Shown here one piece after another: positions 1-12,389 of a DNA stretch of 64,000 nucleotides. The DNA comes from Fragum whitleyi (lineage: Eukaryota > Mollusca > Bivalvia > Cardiida > Cardiidae). The notes beneath the pieces are model-generated. The model did no database searches and was not told where the DNA came from. It saw only the letters and a program-made list of their open reading frames with translations. Each line of letters opens with the position of its first letter. Position 1 is the stretch's first letter. The position numbers were made by a program, and so were the translations under genes. The stretch lies in the NCBI GenBank assembly GCA_948146395.1, contig OX411547.1, positions 58,731,066 through 58,795,065 on the forward strand. Direction: 5' to 3'.

Positions 1-794
1 TAGTGTCTCGGGGACTTATAGCTCTTGCATTTTCAAATCATCAACCTTTCCTTCATACTCGGAAATATTAGGTATGGAGAGAAATAGATGGTGAATTGTC
101 AGAAATGCTGTATTGCTTAATTTTCTTTTATTTTTTACTTGTAAAAAAGGTACACTTCTTTCAGAAACTTAATTTGATCCTACCGTGACGGTATCATTAA
201 CCATTATCGTATCCAGCAAGGAATATTCCTGTTTAGCAGGAGGTCTCGACAAAGATTTAGGCTTACACATAGGTTAAGTGTGATTTTTGAACGTCTTTCT
301 AACCTCAAATAGGTGGTTTAATTTTGAATTCTAATTTAAATATTGATCAATAATTAATGCTTCTTTTTCTTTCAGTTGTTTACTATAATAATTCTTTTTC
401 AAACGGTTTGAGCAAGGCATTTTAAAAACTTAAATTAAAACTGTATTTAAAACATGGGTATTTTTTATGCCGAAAATAAGTGTATGCAAATTTGGTCAAT
501 GAAAAAAAATCAATACTCTAGCAGTGCATTGCATGTGATGTAATTTCATCCGATCGCATGCTAGCAACAGGTGCCAAGATAACAGTGCATCCTTTATTTG
601 AGTCTTGTCTCTGTGAAATTAGGCGACGTACTTTAAAGGACTTCGTTCACGCAATTAAGGCAATTCGTTAATTAACGTTGTCTAAGCTTAATTAGTCAGG
701 ATGTTTAAAGACCTGTCTTAAACGGTTGGGATTTCATTTGCTCATTACCTCTTGCTGTGGTTAAAAATCGCATTGAAATATCGTTAGTCGAAGA

Positions 795-850
795 CAAAAA
801 TCTCGTAACTACAGCTTTATTAAGGCATTAGTTACGAGTATTGTTTTCTA
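795..850. repeat. ACTACAGCTT palindrome, decayed
   Basis: CTCGTAACTACAGCTTTATT and AAGGCATTAGTTACGAG; the right arm has drifted. Confidence 0.55.
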
Positions 851-1124
851 CGACTTTTGAAATCAGGGGCAATTGATTTATAATTCCTTTTGTAGCAAAT
901 TTTGCATTTGTTATTATACTAGACATATTAGACTAAGATCAGATCAGATTTTATCTTATAACTATACAAATACCTATGTCATAACATCCCGTATGATATT
1001 TTTTATGATATCACATAGTTATTTTTAGAACAAGGATATAATGCGGCTATTTTTATTAACTTGCAATTCGGTTAGAAAAAAATGACGAAAACAAGAGAAA
1101 TAGAGGTTATAAGATAAATATATT

Positions 1125-1259
1125 ACATACTTAGTGTATTGTATGAAGAAATATCTAGCTCGGCTGTGAGAAATGATAATTGTCTCGGCAGAGCCTCGAC
1201 AATGACCAATTCTCCCAACCTCGTTTGATAATTTTTTTCATACAATATTCTAAGTATGT
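1125..1259. repeat. Foldback element of 135 bp
   Basis: Arms ACATACTTAGTGTATTGTAT and ATACAATATTCTAAGTATGT continue inward with matching AAAT, CTCGG and TAATTGTC blocks, meeting at GGCAGAGCC. The whole segment could fold into one imperfect hairpin. Confidence 0.65.
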
Positions 1260-1868
1260 ATTATATTATATTCACCGTGATATATCTGAAGGATTATTTA
1301 AAGCGACGTTAGATACCATTTCGAATAAAATTAATAGTACATATACCTGTGGAATGAGGTAGCTTGTTAAACGTAAGAGGAAACTATTCCGTCAAGCAGA
1401 ATAAATGCATGAAAAAGCGAATCGAGTGCGAAATCAGTTTATAATTGGCTGCAGTCGTGTGGGGGACAAATGCAGACCCTGCATAAATAAAACACGCCTT
1501 TTGATCTTTTATGTTTGTCTAATTATGCATAAACTGTTTTTGACTTTCAAATTAAAATGTCTCCTTAACTGTTTTAAGCTGTTTTTGGTACATTTGAAGT
1601 AGTCCCGAAAAAAAGCTGTTAAATTGAAGCTTATATCGAGATTAAATTGATTTTGGGTCCTTGAATGGCATTTCTAATAACATCTTTTGAGCATATCCCA
1701 ATGGCAAAGCTTTGAGCGGACAGTCAAACAATAGTTTGTTATATTCGTTAAATATCAATGCGCTTTGTTCCACTCATTAGCTATGTACAAGGCGCTAAGT
1801 TAAGAGCGAGCCGTAACTTGCTGAAATTACCGTAATTCTCCGAGGGTTTTTATCGGAGGCGAAGATCA

Positions 1869-1887
1869 AGGGGGGGGGGGGGGGGCT
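1869..1887 (+). repeat. Poly-G tract
   Basis: An uninterrupted run of about 17 G. Other homopolymers: G at 52020-52033 after T-rich sequence, C at 33729-33738. Confidence 0.9.
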
Positions 1888-2837
1888 ACTATGACTGGGT
1901 AACCTAGTTGCTATGGCGTTGCCCTTTCTCTGATTAGCTGATGGAGACGCTCTTCATCAACTTTTCAGAGATAGGGCTACAGGCAAAAAACATCATGTCT
2001 TCTTTTGGAAATTTGAAGAATCCATGCACTGCATTCACGTGTTTACAGTTGTTTTCGATTATGTTTAACAAGCTACACTTTCTGACGCCAGAAGATTTTA
2101 ATCTATCCAATTTATTAATTTATCCCAATTTTTAAGATATCGAATTTTATTAATTTTTCGTATTTCTATGAAGGTGGGCCAATTTGATACAATTATCGCT
2201 GGTCTGATTTTTCCTGTCTAATACACAGGCTTATTATTATCAATTATTAATATTATCATTATTTACTTTTATCGTATTATGTGTAAAATGGCGTTATAGA
2301 AGCAACCATACGAATAAGAATTATTTCGACTATAAATTGTTGACAGCCTTTTTGAGTTTTGACTTTTCTATATTTTTTGCTCGTGAGATACTGTACTACA
2401 ATTGATTAGTTGGATGACCATCAATCAGACCATAATAATCTATTTACTTGTTCTTCTAATCGTTCTGATAAACAATTTTCATTTCATACAATTAAATTCC
2501 TTGTGCAACATTTAAATATTGTCACATAAACTCTTCAAAAGAAGGTTCAAAAGATCTACTTCATAAACAAGAATAGAAACACAATTTGATCGGCGTTAAA
2601 AGAGACCCAGATTAAAAGTAATCCACAAAAAATGATCATGTAATCGAACAGGAATTAAAATGGCTGGGGCGCCCGGCACAAAAACAATTTGTTTAATAAT
2701 CTAAAAGAGATTGCACATTGATACATAATGAAATAAGCTGAAAGGGGCATATTTGAAGATATCTAAAACAGGGCAACACCACTTAAGAATCGTATTTTTT
2801 CTACCTCCACCAAAGTCATATGTTTTGGGTACGCACT

Positions 2838-2872
2838 GTTATCGTCCAAATGAGACGATTCCAATGAGTACA
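2838..2872. repeat. Relic of the AATCGTC hairpin
   Basis: ATCGTCCAAATGAGACGATT followed by CCAATGAG matches the right arm of the MITE-3 hairpin. The rest of the element is not recognisable. Confidence 0.4.
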
Positions 2873-3649
2873 TACAACGTAAAGTTTATCGAAATATTGG
2901 TTTAATATTTATATCGAAATCTCATTTTAACCCCTCCGATGATCTTTATCTTTTACCGGATGAGCCCAAAACGGTTAAGTTGTTGTTGTTTTTTGAATAA
3001 CATTTTCATGTACGGTGCTTTAGGTTTACGCTCAAGCAAAAATATCATTCCATCTGAGTTGAATGTTGTTTAAGAGCTAGTAAAATATCTGTTTAGCTCA
3101 TGGAGCATGAAACTAACAGCCTGACCAAACTGCATTAAAACGCGAATCAGATTTGTGCATGTGACTAGGATTACAGTTTAATGTATAAAATAATATATAA
3201 AATTCATCTCTAAATAATTCACGAAAACGGTTGAATTAAGTCACTTTTCAATTACATGTATTTTGAAACATTGTGTAGGTGTTCGCAATAGCTGCGTGTT
3301 CAAACATACGTCCATGGACCCCTGAATACGATTTTACGGCCAAAAATAATTGTCGATTTCAATTGAACTTTACAAAAACTAAAAAAATCAATTTAAGAAA
3401 ATTATAAATCTCATAAATCTGCTCATTTTATGAGTAACTCTAAGATTTCAGCCATTTATCAAGACGTTTGAGATGACAGCTATTTTTATCGACCTGGTTG
3501 AGAGATATTTTTTGTTGCAGGCGTCTACTGGTCGTCTGTATGCACATTATATATGTCTGCCTTTCCCATTATATTAGGGTAGCTTTAGGGTTAACGTGTA
3601 ACGCGAAGCTATTTTTCTGTTGTCAAATAAATCAAGTTGTAATGGCTGG

Positions 3650-3780
3650 GAATTGTAAGACATGTTTGATTTATGCTGATCCCGGGCCGACGGTTTTTTG
3701 AAAAAGAACCGATAACCATGTCCCCGGTCTGGCGTACTGAGCGTATTCGGCGATAAAGCCGTATTCAACAGTTGTCTAGG
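3650..3780 (-). other. GC-richer segment with open minus frame, nature uncertain
   Basis: The minus strand encodes MNTALSPNTLSTPDRGHGYR and on for 64 codons (3768-3574). The GC-rich part (GAATACGGC...GACCGGGGACATGG) has the feel of a dispersed bivalve repeat, so I do not call a gene. Confidence 0.25.
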
Positions 3781-4090
3781 TCATACACAAATCATTTCTT
3801 GTTAGAATATAGGCCAAAAATTGTGCTTGGGTGTTTGTGATAAATAAGGCAAGCCAAAATAGCATAGACCTTTGTAGTTCCTTCTTCTGCGTCAGGCGGG
3901 ATTCCTAGGTCAAGGAGATTTCGTACCAGCCCTGACTTCAGATTTATTTAACGTTAGCAAACGTGACATATGGCTCCCCGTTTTACACACAACTACTCGT
4001 TTAAAGTGGGTGCCAAATAATTAACGCCTCTAAATTAGCAGCATATTATAAGATCCTTTTGATGAAACTATACCTAATGTTCTGGGAATA

Positions 4091-4529
4091 CAGTTATTTA
4101 CATCGTGAAATTGACATTCATCTCAATCAACACCATTCTAAATCGCTCACTCAGCGATCCATTCATTCATTCCAAACACTCACTCAAACCATTCAAAAAC
4201 GCTCCAAACTCACTGAAAAATATATAACATCAATTTCGTTTACAATAAAAATAACTGGGAAAAATAATCGGAATTTCACTGAATTAAATGAAATTGTAAG
4301 CGTCGGATTAGATCTTGAAGAAACGGGACGCTCTTTATAGAACATTTACGCAATTTTTTTTAAAGGGAGGTAATTAATATCGCTAATTTTGTTCTTCCTG
4401 AACAAAATTTGCGATATATGATTACCTCCCATTAAATACACTCAAAACTCGCTCCACACACTCATTCAATTTCATTCAAAAATCATTCCATAGTCATTCA
4501 TCTTGTAAATTTCACGATGTTGTCAACTG
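4091..4529 (-). mobile_element. MITE-1 copy, near complete
   Basis: Flanked by TA. Ends CAGTTATTTACATCGTGAAA and the inverted equivalent at 4505-4529. The inner hairpin (about 4370-4432) has arms GGGAGGTAAT and ATTACCTCCC around GCGATAT and TTTTGTTC sequence. The TA target and CAGT terminus are the hallmarks of Tc1/mariner mobilisation; no transposase is encoded. Confidence 0.9.
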
Positions 4530-4534
4530 TAGAT

Positions 4535-4752
4535 TTGCGCGTCTTAAGGGACCAATCAGACGCTCCACAGTGCCAGCCAGGAAATGAAATTATGAAAAAA
4601 TGAAATATTTGAATGAATGTATGGAGGGGTTCAAGTTTAGTATTATGGAGCGTTTTTGAACAATTTCTGAGCGTTTTGAACGGTTTGAGCGAGTGGTTTG
4701 AATGCTTTGTATGGAGTTCTGGTTGAACGATATTGATTTTTTTCACTTAACT
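4535..4752 (+). repeat. MITE-1 fragment (right half)
   Basis: Contains the GACCAATCAGACGCT and GAGCGTTTTGAACGGTTTGAGCGAG blocks typical of the right half, then a degenerate end near 4750. It lies directly beside the complete copy at 4091, suggesting a second, decayed insertion. Confidence 0.55.
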
Positions 4753-5270
4753 ATAGTCTTAATTCTTCACAGCAGGTTTTCGACGCATTTGTCAATTATC
4801 AGGAATAAGTAACTGCCTCTTTAGAAAAGTTAAACGCCATTTCAATGCACTCTGTCAGTTCTTCAAATGACAGGGAATAAAATTATTATGAACCATGTTT
4901 CGTGTTTGTGCGGGACGATTTTCCGCTTTGTTATTTAGAACAATGGTTTCGTGTTATACACCTGTTTTAAAATCCCATTGATCTTGGCCCAGGGTTACGA
5001 CTGTATGAATGGAAAATGTTTATCAATGAACTCTAATTACGTGTGGGTTTGTATCTCTTCTTTTTACTCCACAATTCGTTTCCTCTCGGTTGAAGATATT
5101 AAGATTAAGTCGAATTTGACTTAACCCTTGTAATGTGGAAATCGGGATGTTTCAGCTTTAAAAGGAGGCCGGTTTATACAAAAATCAGATTGCACAAATT
5201 TACAAAATGACCATGATATTAAAGCAATTTTAACATATTTTTTTAAAACATCACAACGGTAAAGATTGTC

Positions 5271-5499
5271 TTAACCCTTTCCTGTTTTACAAAATTTTGG
5301 ACCTGTCCAAATTCAAAGATTTGCAGACAAAAACTTAAAAGTGGATTTAATTTGAAAAATAACCATTCAGTAGGGAAGAAAATAGTGTGGAAAAAGAAGA
5401 AATTGCTTGTCTGAAGCAATTTCTTCTTTTTTCACAATGTTTTCTCATTTATAAAATCACAGGCACGTAAAAAGCAGGGATTAAACAGCAAAGGGTTAA
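5271..5499 (+). mobile_element. TTAA-flanked MITE (piggyBac type), copy 1
   Basis: Bounded by TTAA on both sides, with inverted ends CCCTTTCCTGTTTTAC and AACAGCAAAGGG. The central hairpin GAAGAAATTGCTT...AAGCAATTTCTTC is at about 5396-5430. TTAA targets and CCC-starting ends are characteristic of piggyBac mobilisation. Confidence 0.88.
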
Positions 5500-5594
5500 A
5501 ATGGTTTGCAAGACAGCACGTGGTGCGAACATCTATAACTGCGTTTACTTAAGACTATCTGTTTGAATTTCGACATTATTAAAAGATTTGTTTG

Positions 5595-5835
5595 AGTTGG
5601 GTTTTCTCCCGCTTTCAACAATCTATTAGTCATGTTGCGGTGGCTGAAACACCTAATTATGGATTCCTGGTATTCCTCACACCAATTCTACAATACAATC
5701 CTTCCTTAGCCCCAAGCTACTGTCCAACATAGGCCTCCAAATATCAACCCATTGTTGGAAAACAAATAATCGGAAAATATAAGTGCCGCCGTCGGAAATC
5801 GAACCCAGAACCTATTGAATGATAGTTTAACGCGC
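5595..5835 (-). repeat. SINE copy, diverged
   Basis: TTTTCTCCCGCTTTCAACAA, GTTGCGGTGGCTGAAACACC, CTTAGCCCCAAGCTACTGTC, and the head with GCCGCCGTCGGAAATCGAAC. Confidence 0.8.
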
Positions 5836-6315
5836 GTATTGCATGATGGTAATTTTTCAAATTGTTCCAATTTGTCGTTGTCTTTCGCAAAAGCTTTGAA
5901 CTTGATCAAGTCTAAAATTCCGAAACTGGTCAATAGGTATTCGTCATGATTTCACATTCCTTTCTATCGCTTAAATATCGAAAGGTCAGCAATATGATAT
6001 ACCATATTTGGGTGTATTAAATCAGCCCGTGAGGCAAGAAGGATGGTTAACGCTCAAAGAACAAAGCCCAAATTTTGCGATTAATTAACTATAGACAATA
6101 CTATCTTTTGTATTATTGAATAGATAAAGGCGATCGGGGCCATAAATCAACGCTCGAAATAGACCCAAAACATTTTCTTGTAGAAACTCGCCCCTTAACA
6201 AGAAGTTAATATTTTCTTCCTTTAATCTTAAAGTTCTTAAAGTGATTAGCAGAAGAGTAGTTTTCCAGGCAGCTGATTGTGTAAGAATTCAGAAATTCGT
6301 GTAGCCTTCCAAATA

Positions 6316-6749
6316 CAGTTTATTATATCGTGAAATTGACATTTTACTCAATCAGAACCATTCTAAATCGCTCACTCAGCGCTCCATTAATTCATTCCAA
6401 ACAATCACTCAGACCATTCGCTACAAACTCACTGAAAAACATATAACAACAACTTCGTTCAAAATAATAATAATAGCTAGGCAAAAATCGGGGTTTCACT
6501 TATTTAATTGAAATTATAAGCGTCTGATAGGTTCTTGAAGAAATGGGGAGCTGTCTATTGAACGTGTATGCATATTTTATTAAAGGGAGATAATCAATAT
6601 TGCTAATTTTGTTCATCCTGAACAAAATTTGCAATACTGGATTACCTCCCATTGAATTCACTCAAAAGTCGCTCCACACACTCATTCAATTTCATTCCTA
6701 AATCATTCCAAAATCATTCACCTAGTCAATTTCACGATGTATTTAACTG
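6316..6749 (-). mobile_element. MITE-1 copy, near complete
   Basis: TA-flanked, with left end CAGTTTATTATATCGTGAAA and right end TTTCACGATGTATTTAACTG. The inner hairpin at about 6583-6650 is intact. Confidence 0.9.
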
Positions 6750-6797
6750 TATGAAAAACATTTTGGGGGTCGGTGGCTACTAAAATGAAGACTACTA

Positions 6798-6917
6798 TAG
6801 AGGGGCATTGTAGATCCATAATTTAGAGTGAGTGATTAAAGGTCAATTTTGTCTATACATTCCAAAATCATCCAAAAACCATTCATCTTATCGATTTCAC
6901 TATGTTCTTAACTGTAC
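6798..6917 (+). repeat. Hairpin half joined to a MITE-1 end fragment
   Basis: 6798-6862 matches one arm of the palindrome at 26213-26315 (AGAGTGAGTGAT then GGTCAATTTTGTCTATAC). It then runs straight into a MITE-1 terminal fragment (CATTCCAAAATCATCC to TTCTTAACTGTA), so one arm of the palindrome has been replaced. Confidence 0.5.
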
Positions 6918-7244
6918 TTAATCGAATCGTTTACAATATCAATTATTATTTACAAAATGTATCTAGTCTTATAAGGGTTGCTGAACCTTAATGAAATCAA
7001 AGTTCTCGTTTTTACTAGCCAATAATACATTCATAATGTCCGAAAATAAAATGAAGCTTAAATAAATAATGTCAACCGAACGGTCTTGTTGACTCATTGA
7101 TGCATCTATCAAAGGTGGTCTATCAAATCATGATAGAGAAGCACAACGACTCTTTGTTTTAAATTCTTTCAGACAAACACTTCGCTTCCGTTAGATTTTC
7201 ATCTTTTATTTGATGGGGTAATGCAGGGACGTTTGTTTCCTTTA

Positions 7245-7440
7245 TTGACTGGAATTTTACGCCGATTTTTATGATATTTTTGGTCATGTCGTGGAGTCTT
7301 GAGCACCTAACAATTGATCCCTGGTATTTCTCTCAACAATACTGCGATTACATACTTTCCCAGCATCCCGGTTCTATCCTACAAATGTCTATATTCTGCG
7401 TTTAACAACCAATTGGTTGGAGAATAACAGTCGGAAAAGA
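7245..7440 (-). repeat. SINE copy, strongly diverged
   Basis: TTTTACGCCGATTTTTATGA, GGAGTCTTGAGCACCTAACA and CTGGTATTTCTC match the family. The head is missing. Confidence 0.65.
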
Positions 7441-7479
7441 TAACATACATACAACATATATACAAGACAGAATTTATCA

Positions 7480-7575
7480 AAAAGGTATACATTAGGCGGA
7501 CAGACGGACGGACGGACAGACGGACAAAGGTAAAACAATATGCCCCTATCTTTCGATACGGGAGCATATAAATAA
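7480..7575 (-). repeat. Bivalve-type GGGGCATATTG repeat piece with GACG/GTCC simple repeat
   Basis: On the minus strand: TATGCTCCCGTATCGAAAGA, GGGGCATATTG, then a run of GTCCGTC units. The same architecture (GGGGTATATTGC, then GGTCGGTCGGTC) is seen at 11381. Confidence 0.55.
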
Positions 7576-7975
7576 ACTCACAGTGGTCCATTTTCGAGCG
7601 ACTTGTAGAATATCATACCAAATAAGACCTAGTGTTTTAAAGATTATAACAATGGAATTGCAATCTGTCAGTAGATTTGAACTTTTCACTAAGTTCAACA
7701 AGTTTCCTAATAACAGTTTACCGAGGTTATCTGGCAGATTGATCTAGAGCCTTATGAAATTGAAAAACTAGATCGTATTATTTATTACCGCATTGAAAAT
7801 TAATATAACATTCAAGCAACCCTCATATTTTGTTCCCTTGATTTTTTAGACGCGGTTATATTTTTCATCTGTTTGACATGAAATTCATTCGTTTAATACT
7901 GACTCCCGATTTAAAAATATTCTTTTGAACTCTTAAATACGGCATACGGTGTTTAATCGTATAAACTTGTAGTGT

Positions 7976-8080
7976 TAACCGATGTTTCCTAATGGTTTCA
8001 CTAGGAAACCTCGGTTTACATTGTTCGAAAAGATCATTAATTCCGAAACGTTGCGTAGATATTACGGGTCCACTACCATA
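7976..8080. repeat. MITE-4 fragment (GGTAGTGGACC family)
   Basis: GTTTCCTAATGGTTTCACTA then GGAAACCTCGGTT hairpin, and end TTACGGGTCCACTACC. It makes up part of the artefactual 117-codon minus frame here. Confidence 0.65.
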
Positions 8081-8544
8081 AGCATTTGCTTTCAAATTAC
8101 AACGCATATCATTTGCTTTTAAATTGTCAAAAGCAATTATAATTCCAATTAACAATTTCATCTCCGTGTGCGTTCTTAACGTCTCGGTTATGTCAAAATA
8201 ACCAAAAACGTTAACCAATGTTTGGTAGGTTTATATGTCGCCGTGTCAGAGGGCAAGTTAATCCACCGACGTGAAAAATGGAACGTCGCGTAGATTTAAG
8301 TATGTAACGTTGACGCACACCCTACAGCGGTATGTTTCTGTGTACTAGTAATTAATCAGACGCGTTGCCTTATATTAGCTTTTATTGCGTATTGGAAATT
8401 GAGTTCTTATGCAATGGAATTAAAATAGGTCTGAACTTAAAAAAAGCAAGGGTCCGTTTCATAGAAATAGGGCCCAAACGGGCCCTGATTTTGTTGTTTT
8501 TCAGCCGGGCAACAATTAGAAACCAGCTCTGTGTTCCGACTGAC

Positions 8545-8625
8545 AAGATGTTGATAACCGTTTTTAAATTATGCCCCGCTTTGCACTTGCATCTGCGTGC
8601 AAAGCGGGTATAATCTGAAAACGGG
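8545..8625. repeat. MITE-6 hairpin (CCCGCTTTGCA family)
   Basis: GCCCCGCTTTGCACTTGCAT and GCGTGCAAAGCGGGTATAAT form the central hairpin. Confidence 0.7.
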
Positions 8626-9213
8626 TTGCATAGATTAAAGATTAAAATTAATCGGGGGCCTACTCACTCATTGCCCCTTTATTTCAGACTGTCTTCCTGG
8701 TTTTTCGGACATATTGCTTGTATACCCTTTTCGCAAAATATTGAGGTTTGACAGTTTGTATCCTTAAGTAACAATTCTTAGACATCCCCCCTGTATTTGT
8801 GTTGAGAAAAAAGCCAGAAAAGATTGGTTGGTCCTTAAGGCACCCTTTTCAGTATCGCCGATTATTTCAGTTTATAGGTTTGCACAGGCGCCCAGTAAAT
8901 AAGATACAAGATTTATGCAAATACATCGAACTCAATTTTCGACGAGCAGCGTTCGTACATGTCACCGTAACACATAACATCTGCCCGTACGGGGGCATGT
9001 CGTATTAAATATTCATGAGGTTTTCTCAGTTTTCTATTAACTTTAATGCTCTTAAACCTTAAGAATTTATTGCAAGTCGGGGGGCTGTTCCTTCGTTAAA
9101 TCTAGAGACTAAATCAAATTGCATCTTCAATAAATGTTGAGAAATGGAGCTTAACACTTGAAATTAGAGATATATTTATAGATTTCTCTTCTCTAGATAA
9201 CTCGATTTCTATA

Positions 9214-9297
9214 ATTCGATGGCTCAGCGCAAAACAGTTGTAACTGCTTTAAAAATATAGATGGTAACAACTGATTTTCACCCAGCCATCGAATTAC
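9214..9297. repeat. Foldback element of 84 bp
   Basis: AATTCGATGGCTCAGCGCAA with ACAGTTGT, and the complement TGATTTTCACCCAGCCATCG plus AATT. Confidence 0.6.
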
Positions 9298-10904
9298 ATG
9301 AATGATTGTAGGGAAAAAATATTCTCCAAGAAATATTCTAATTCTTTATCTTAGCAATCTCGTAGGTACTGGGTGGAATTGTCATCTTAATTTTTAGTGA
9401 ATACCCAGGTAACACAAACGAAATACAGTGGTTTATCTGTCTTGCGTTCAGGATAAAAAAAATTCTTGTCAACGTTAAAGAATTTTATCCCTATTTGAAC
9501 GTTTGTATACGTGCATTGTGGGGTACTATTTCACTAACATTTTGAGAAGGTTTTAATTTGAAGACAGGGCTCGTCACATTAGATGTGTAGAAAGTTTACG
9601 TGAGTTTCATCAATTTGAATCATATTGTCAGACATTCTGTGGTTTTCCTTCGTACTAAGAATGAAATTCCGATCTATTAAAAGGTTGTCAGGTTTAAATT
9701 GTTTAAACATTTTTATATTTGCTCCATGACACTTTTGAAACGTATACCCTTTAAAGTGGTGTAAGTTGCGGTGAAGTTCACATGTTATGAATGAAACGAT
9801 GAAAAAAGTAGTTCTCGAATGTCCGGCGGGTTACAGACAGTGGTGTAAGAATACACCGATTTCCGGAATGAAACAATAACGGCAGAAGAAATCAAATGAA
9901 AATCTAGCCTAGTTGCATGTCCCCTGGGTTCATTTGGGACAATCGGGTAATTAAAATTGTTTTGACACAATGAATATTTCAATTTTACAGACAGTCACGC
10001 CTTGCGTTCAGGGTGACCACAATCGCAAACGATTGAAATCAAATGGTCTTCTGCTTTGCGAGTAGAGTGCTCGTATTATATCTAAGCCTTTCATAAGTAT
10101 TCTGCAACCAAAGGAACTCTGTCATTACTAAAAAGTCTTATTTATATATGTGAATCATATTTGAAACGAAGACTATGTTAGAGACAGACAAATTTTGTCG
10201 ACAAATCAATCTGATCATACTAAATTCAAATGCGAAAGATCTTGCTTTTTATTATGGCCCTATAACTAATAGCAGATTATCGACGAAACAAAGATTTCTT
10301 TCTTGAATCTTAAGACTTTTATCTATAATACAAAGTCGTATACAGTCAGTAACAACTGGAAAACGCCATGTTGGTAGGGATCATACATCAGCTTAGCCAA
10401 ACAAATAATCGAGTCAGCATGTTTGAAAGGTGATAAATGAAATAAGTTAAAATAACCATTCCACTGAATCAAGGAATTCCGGGCTTGTATTTGACTCTTT
10501 GATCATGTTCTTGCCGCTCAAAAATTGACAAATGTCCTAGCCCTTCATTCTTTCTGCGAGGAATAATCATTACTATCCTTTGAACTTTTAGAATTTATCC
10601 TGCAAATTATTCATGTATTAGAATAAAGTATTAAATTGCCGCCTCCCTATCTTTATAAGAGATTCACATTTCATATTAATCTCTTAAAAAGATATGAAGA
10701 AGACATAGAAAAGTTTTCAATCATTCTAATCAAGAAAAAAATATATATTAGCCACTCACGTTATTGTTTTATACCTGTCAATGACTGTTTTGACGCTAGA
10801 AATTCGCAATCAATGGTCAATGAATCCTGAATTTGAAAAGCTAGCACAAGCCCTTAAATCTACGGAGTAAAACGGTTAGCAACATCGGGTAGCCAGCGTT
10901 GCAC

Positions 10905-11015
10905 ATACGTTGTTGTTGGCGTTGACGTAGACGTTAAACGTTGGTGTGACAAACTTTAAACTTGGTCATATCTCTGTTGTTATTGTAGATGTATTTTTGA
11001 AATTTGGCCTTTATA
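10905..11015 (-). repeat. Diverged reverse copy of the 40690 element
   Basis: GTTGTTGTTGGCGTTGACGT followed by CTTGGTCATATCTCTGTTGT and TTGAAATTTGGCC aligns with the reverse complement of the GAC tract and its upstream sequence at 40850-40960. This explains the 67-codon open frame at 10946-11149. Confidence 0.45.
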
Positions 11016-11380
11016 AAGTTCACGGACGAAAAAGCAGTCATCAAACTGGTATCCCCTACGGAGGGACGAAAACCAAATTTTCAGTAGGTAAAAATACGTA
11101 TAAATTTATTCAAAAATTATCGAAAGATATAGTCAAATTTTTACGATAGGAGTATATCAGTTTTCAAGAGGCCGACAGAAGCCTCTTTCATTCAGGCAGA
11201 AGTCTTGATATTTCCGGCATGTAAACGATGCGTTTAAAGATGAGATGAACTGATAGTAAAGAGAAATAAGGTTTGATGCATTAGTTGTACAAGGTACTGA
11301 CGGATTACTTTTTAATTAGATTCATTTATCAAACACTCTTGTTACATTGCAGTCACTTGGCTTGTTTTAAACATTTTATG

Positions 11381-11600
11381 CTCCCTTCGAAGACGAGGGG
11401 GTATATTGCTTTGCACTGGTCGGTCGGTCGGTCTTTAAGTAGACCGGAGCATATCTCATAAAGTATCTCATTCTAGCTAGAATCACGAAACTTCACAGGT
11501 GGATAGATCTCATTAAGGATAGGTGCAGTGCACAAGAACCATAACTCTACTCATCATATTTTGTGAGTTATTGCCCTTTATTGATCGAAAAAGAATAGGC
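11381..11600 (+). repeat. GGGGTATATTGC dispersed repeat with GGTC simple repeat
   Basis: Begins TGCTCCCTTCGAAGACGAGG, then GGGGTATATTGC, (GGTC)4 and AGACCGGAGCATATCTCATA, followed by ATCACGAAACTTCACAGGTG. This is a dispersed element of the type common in bivalves; class unknown. Confidence 0.55.
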
Positions 11601-11819
11601 TATTGACCTGCTATTATGGTAGAGCATAAATGTTTTACAAACATCTCTTGTTATTGTAAGTCTTGGTAAAAGGGACCACTTGAAACTCTGCTAAATAAAT
11701 ATTTGAAAAAGAGATTTGTTCCAGTATAGGGCATCCGGAGGACGCTTTTCAGAAATTATTATACAGAAAGGTAGAATGATCATTCTAGATTCAGAAAATA
11801 TGAAGAAAGCGAAGAGTGT

Positions 11820-11868
11820 CGAACCTGGTCAGTCTGTACCAATTGGCGCAGACTGACCATATTCGATA
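11820..11868. repeat. CAGNCTG short palindrome
   Basis: ACCTGGTCAGTCTGTACC and GGCGCAGACTGACCATATT arms around AATT. Confidence 0.6.
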
Positions 11869-12089
11869 CATTTCGCTATTCAAAGATAGTTTCCAGTCGC
11901 CGGAGTGGTCATAAATATGACCCGTCACGCAAAAAAGGACCATATTGGAACTCTACAAAATACAATATGAAAAAGTGAATCTTCCAGTAGAGGGCAAAAG
12001 GAGAACGTATTTTACTCGTTCTTAAAACAAAAATTCTGAATATGATCAACAGATCACACACTACCTAGATATTCGCTTTTTGCTTGTCT

Positions 12090-12230
12090 GCCCTGCGTTC
12101 GGGATCACAAAACTATGCAAACAGTTTTCCAATTATACCCCGCTTTGCACGCAGTTGCACGTGCAAAGCGGGGTATAATTTGAAAGCTGTCTGCACCGTT
12201 TTGTGATTCTGAACACAGGGCTGGCCACAT
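12090..12230. mobile_element. MITE-6 copy, complete
   Basis: Inverted ends CCCTGCGTTCGGGATCACAA and TTGTGATTCTGAACACAGGG. Central hairpin TACCCCGCTTTGCACGC...GCAAAGCGGGGTATA with GTGCAC-containing tip. Confidence 0.82.
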
Positions 12231-12389
12231 ATCTAGATCGCCAGGCTAAAAAGATAAAGTTTGAAAGTACGGCAACCTTCGACCCTGACTAGTCCGTGTC
12301 TGCAGGATTGTCAATGTAGATACTCTTCTCCTTTTGCTGGTTGACCAATTCTAGACTATAACTCCTTTTCAATCATTTGTATTACGTGC

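Larger units (their letters stand above)
1..4089. other. Sparse AT-rich DNA
   Basis: Apart from the palindromes at 795 and 1125, the poly-G tract at 1869, the hairpin relic at 2838 and the segment at 3650, I see no gene or repeat. Reading frames are short and AT-driven. Confidence 0.6.
8640..12080. other. Mostly unassigned AT-rich DNA
   Basis: Holds the foldback at 9214, repeat pieces at 10905 and 11381 and a palindrome at 11820. The motif CTTGCGTTCAGG at about 9443 and 9998 hints at MITE-6 end remnants. No convincing exon. Confidence 0.5.

Noticed and set aside
7865..8218. 117-codon minus frame
   Set aside because: Its central part is a MITE-4 hairpin copy, and there is no coding evidence on either side.
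8799..9008. 69-codon plus frame
   Set aside because: Reasonable composition, but no splice partner or start context, and it ends in a small inverted repeat (CCGTACGGGGGC).
10946..11149. 67-codon frame with protein-like composition
   Set aside because: Its first third aligns with the reverse complement of the dispersed element at 40690, so it is probably repeat-derived.
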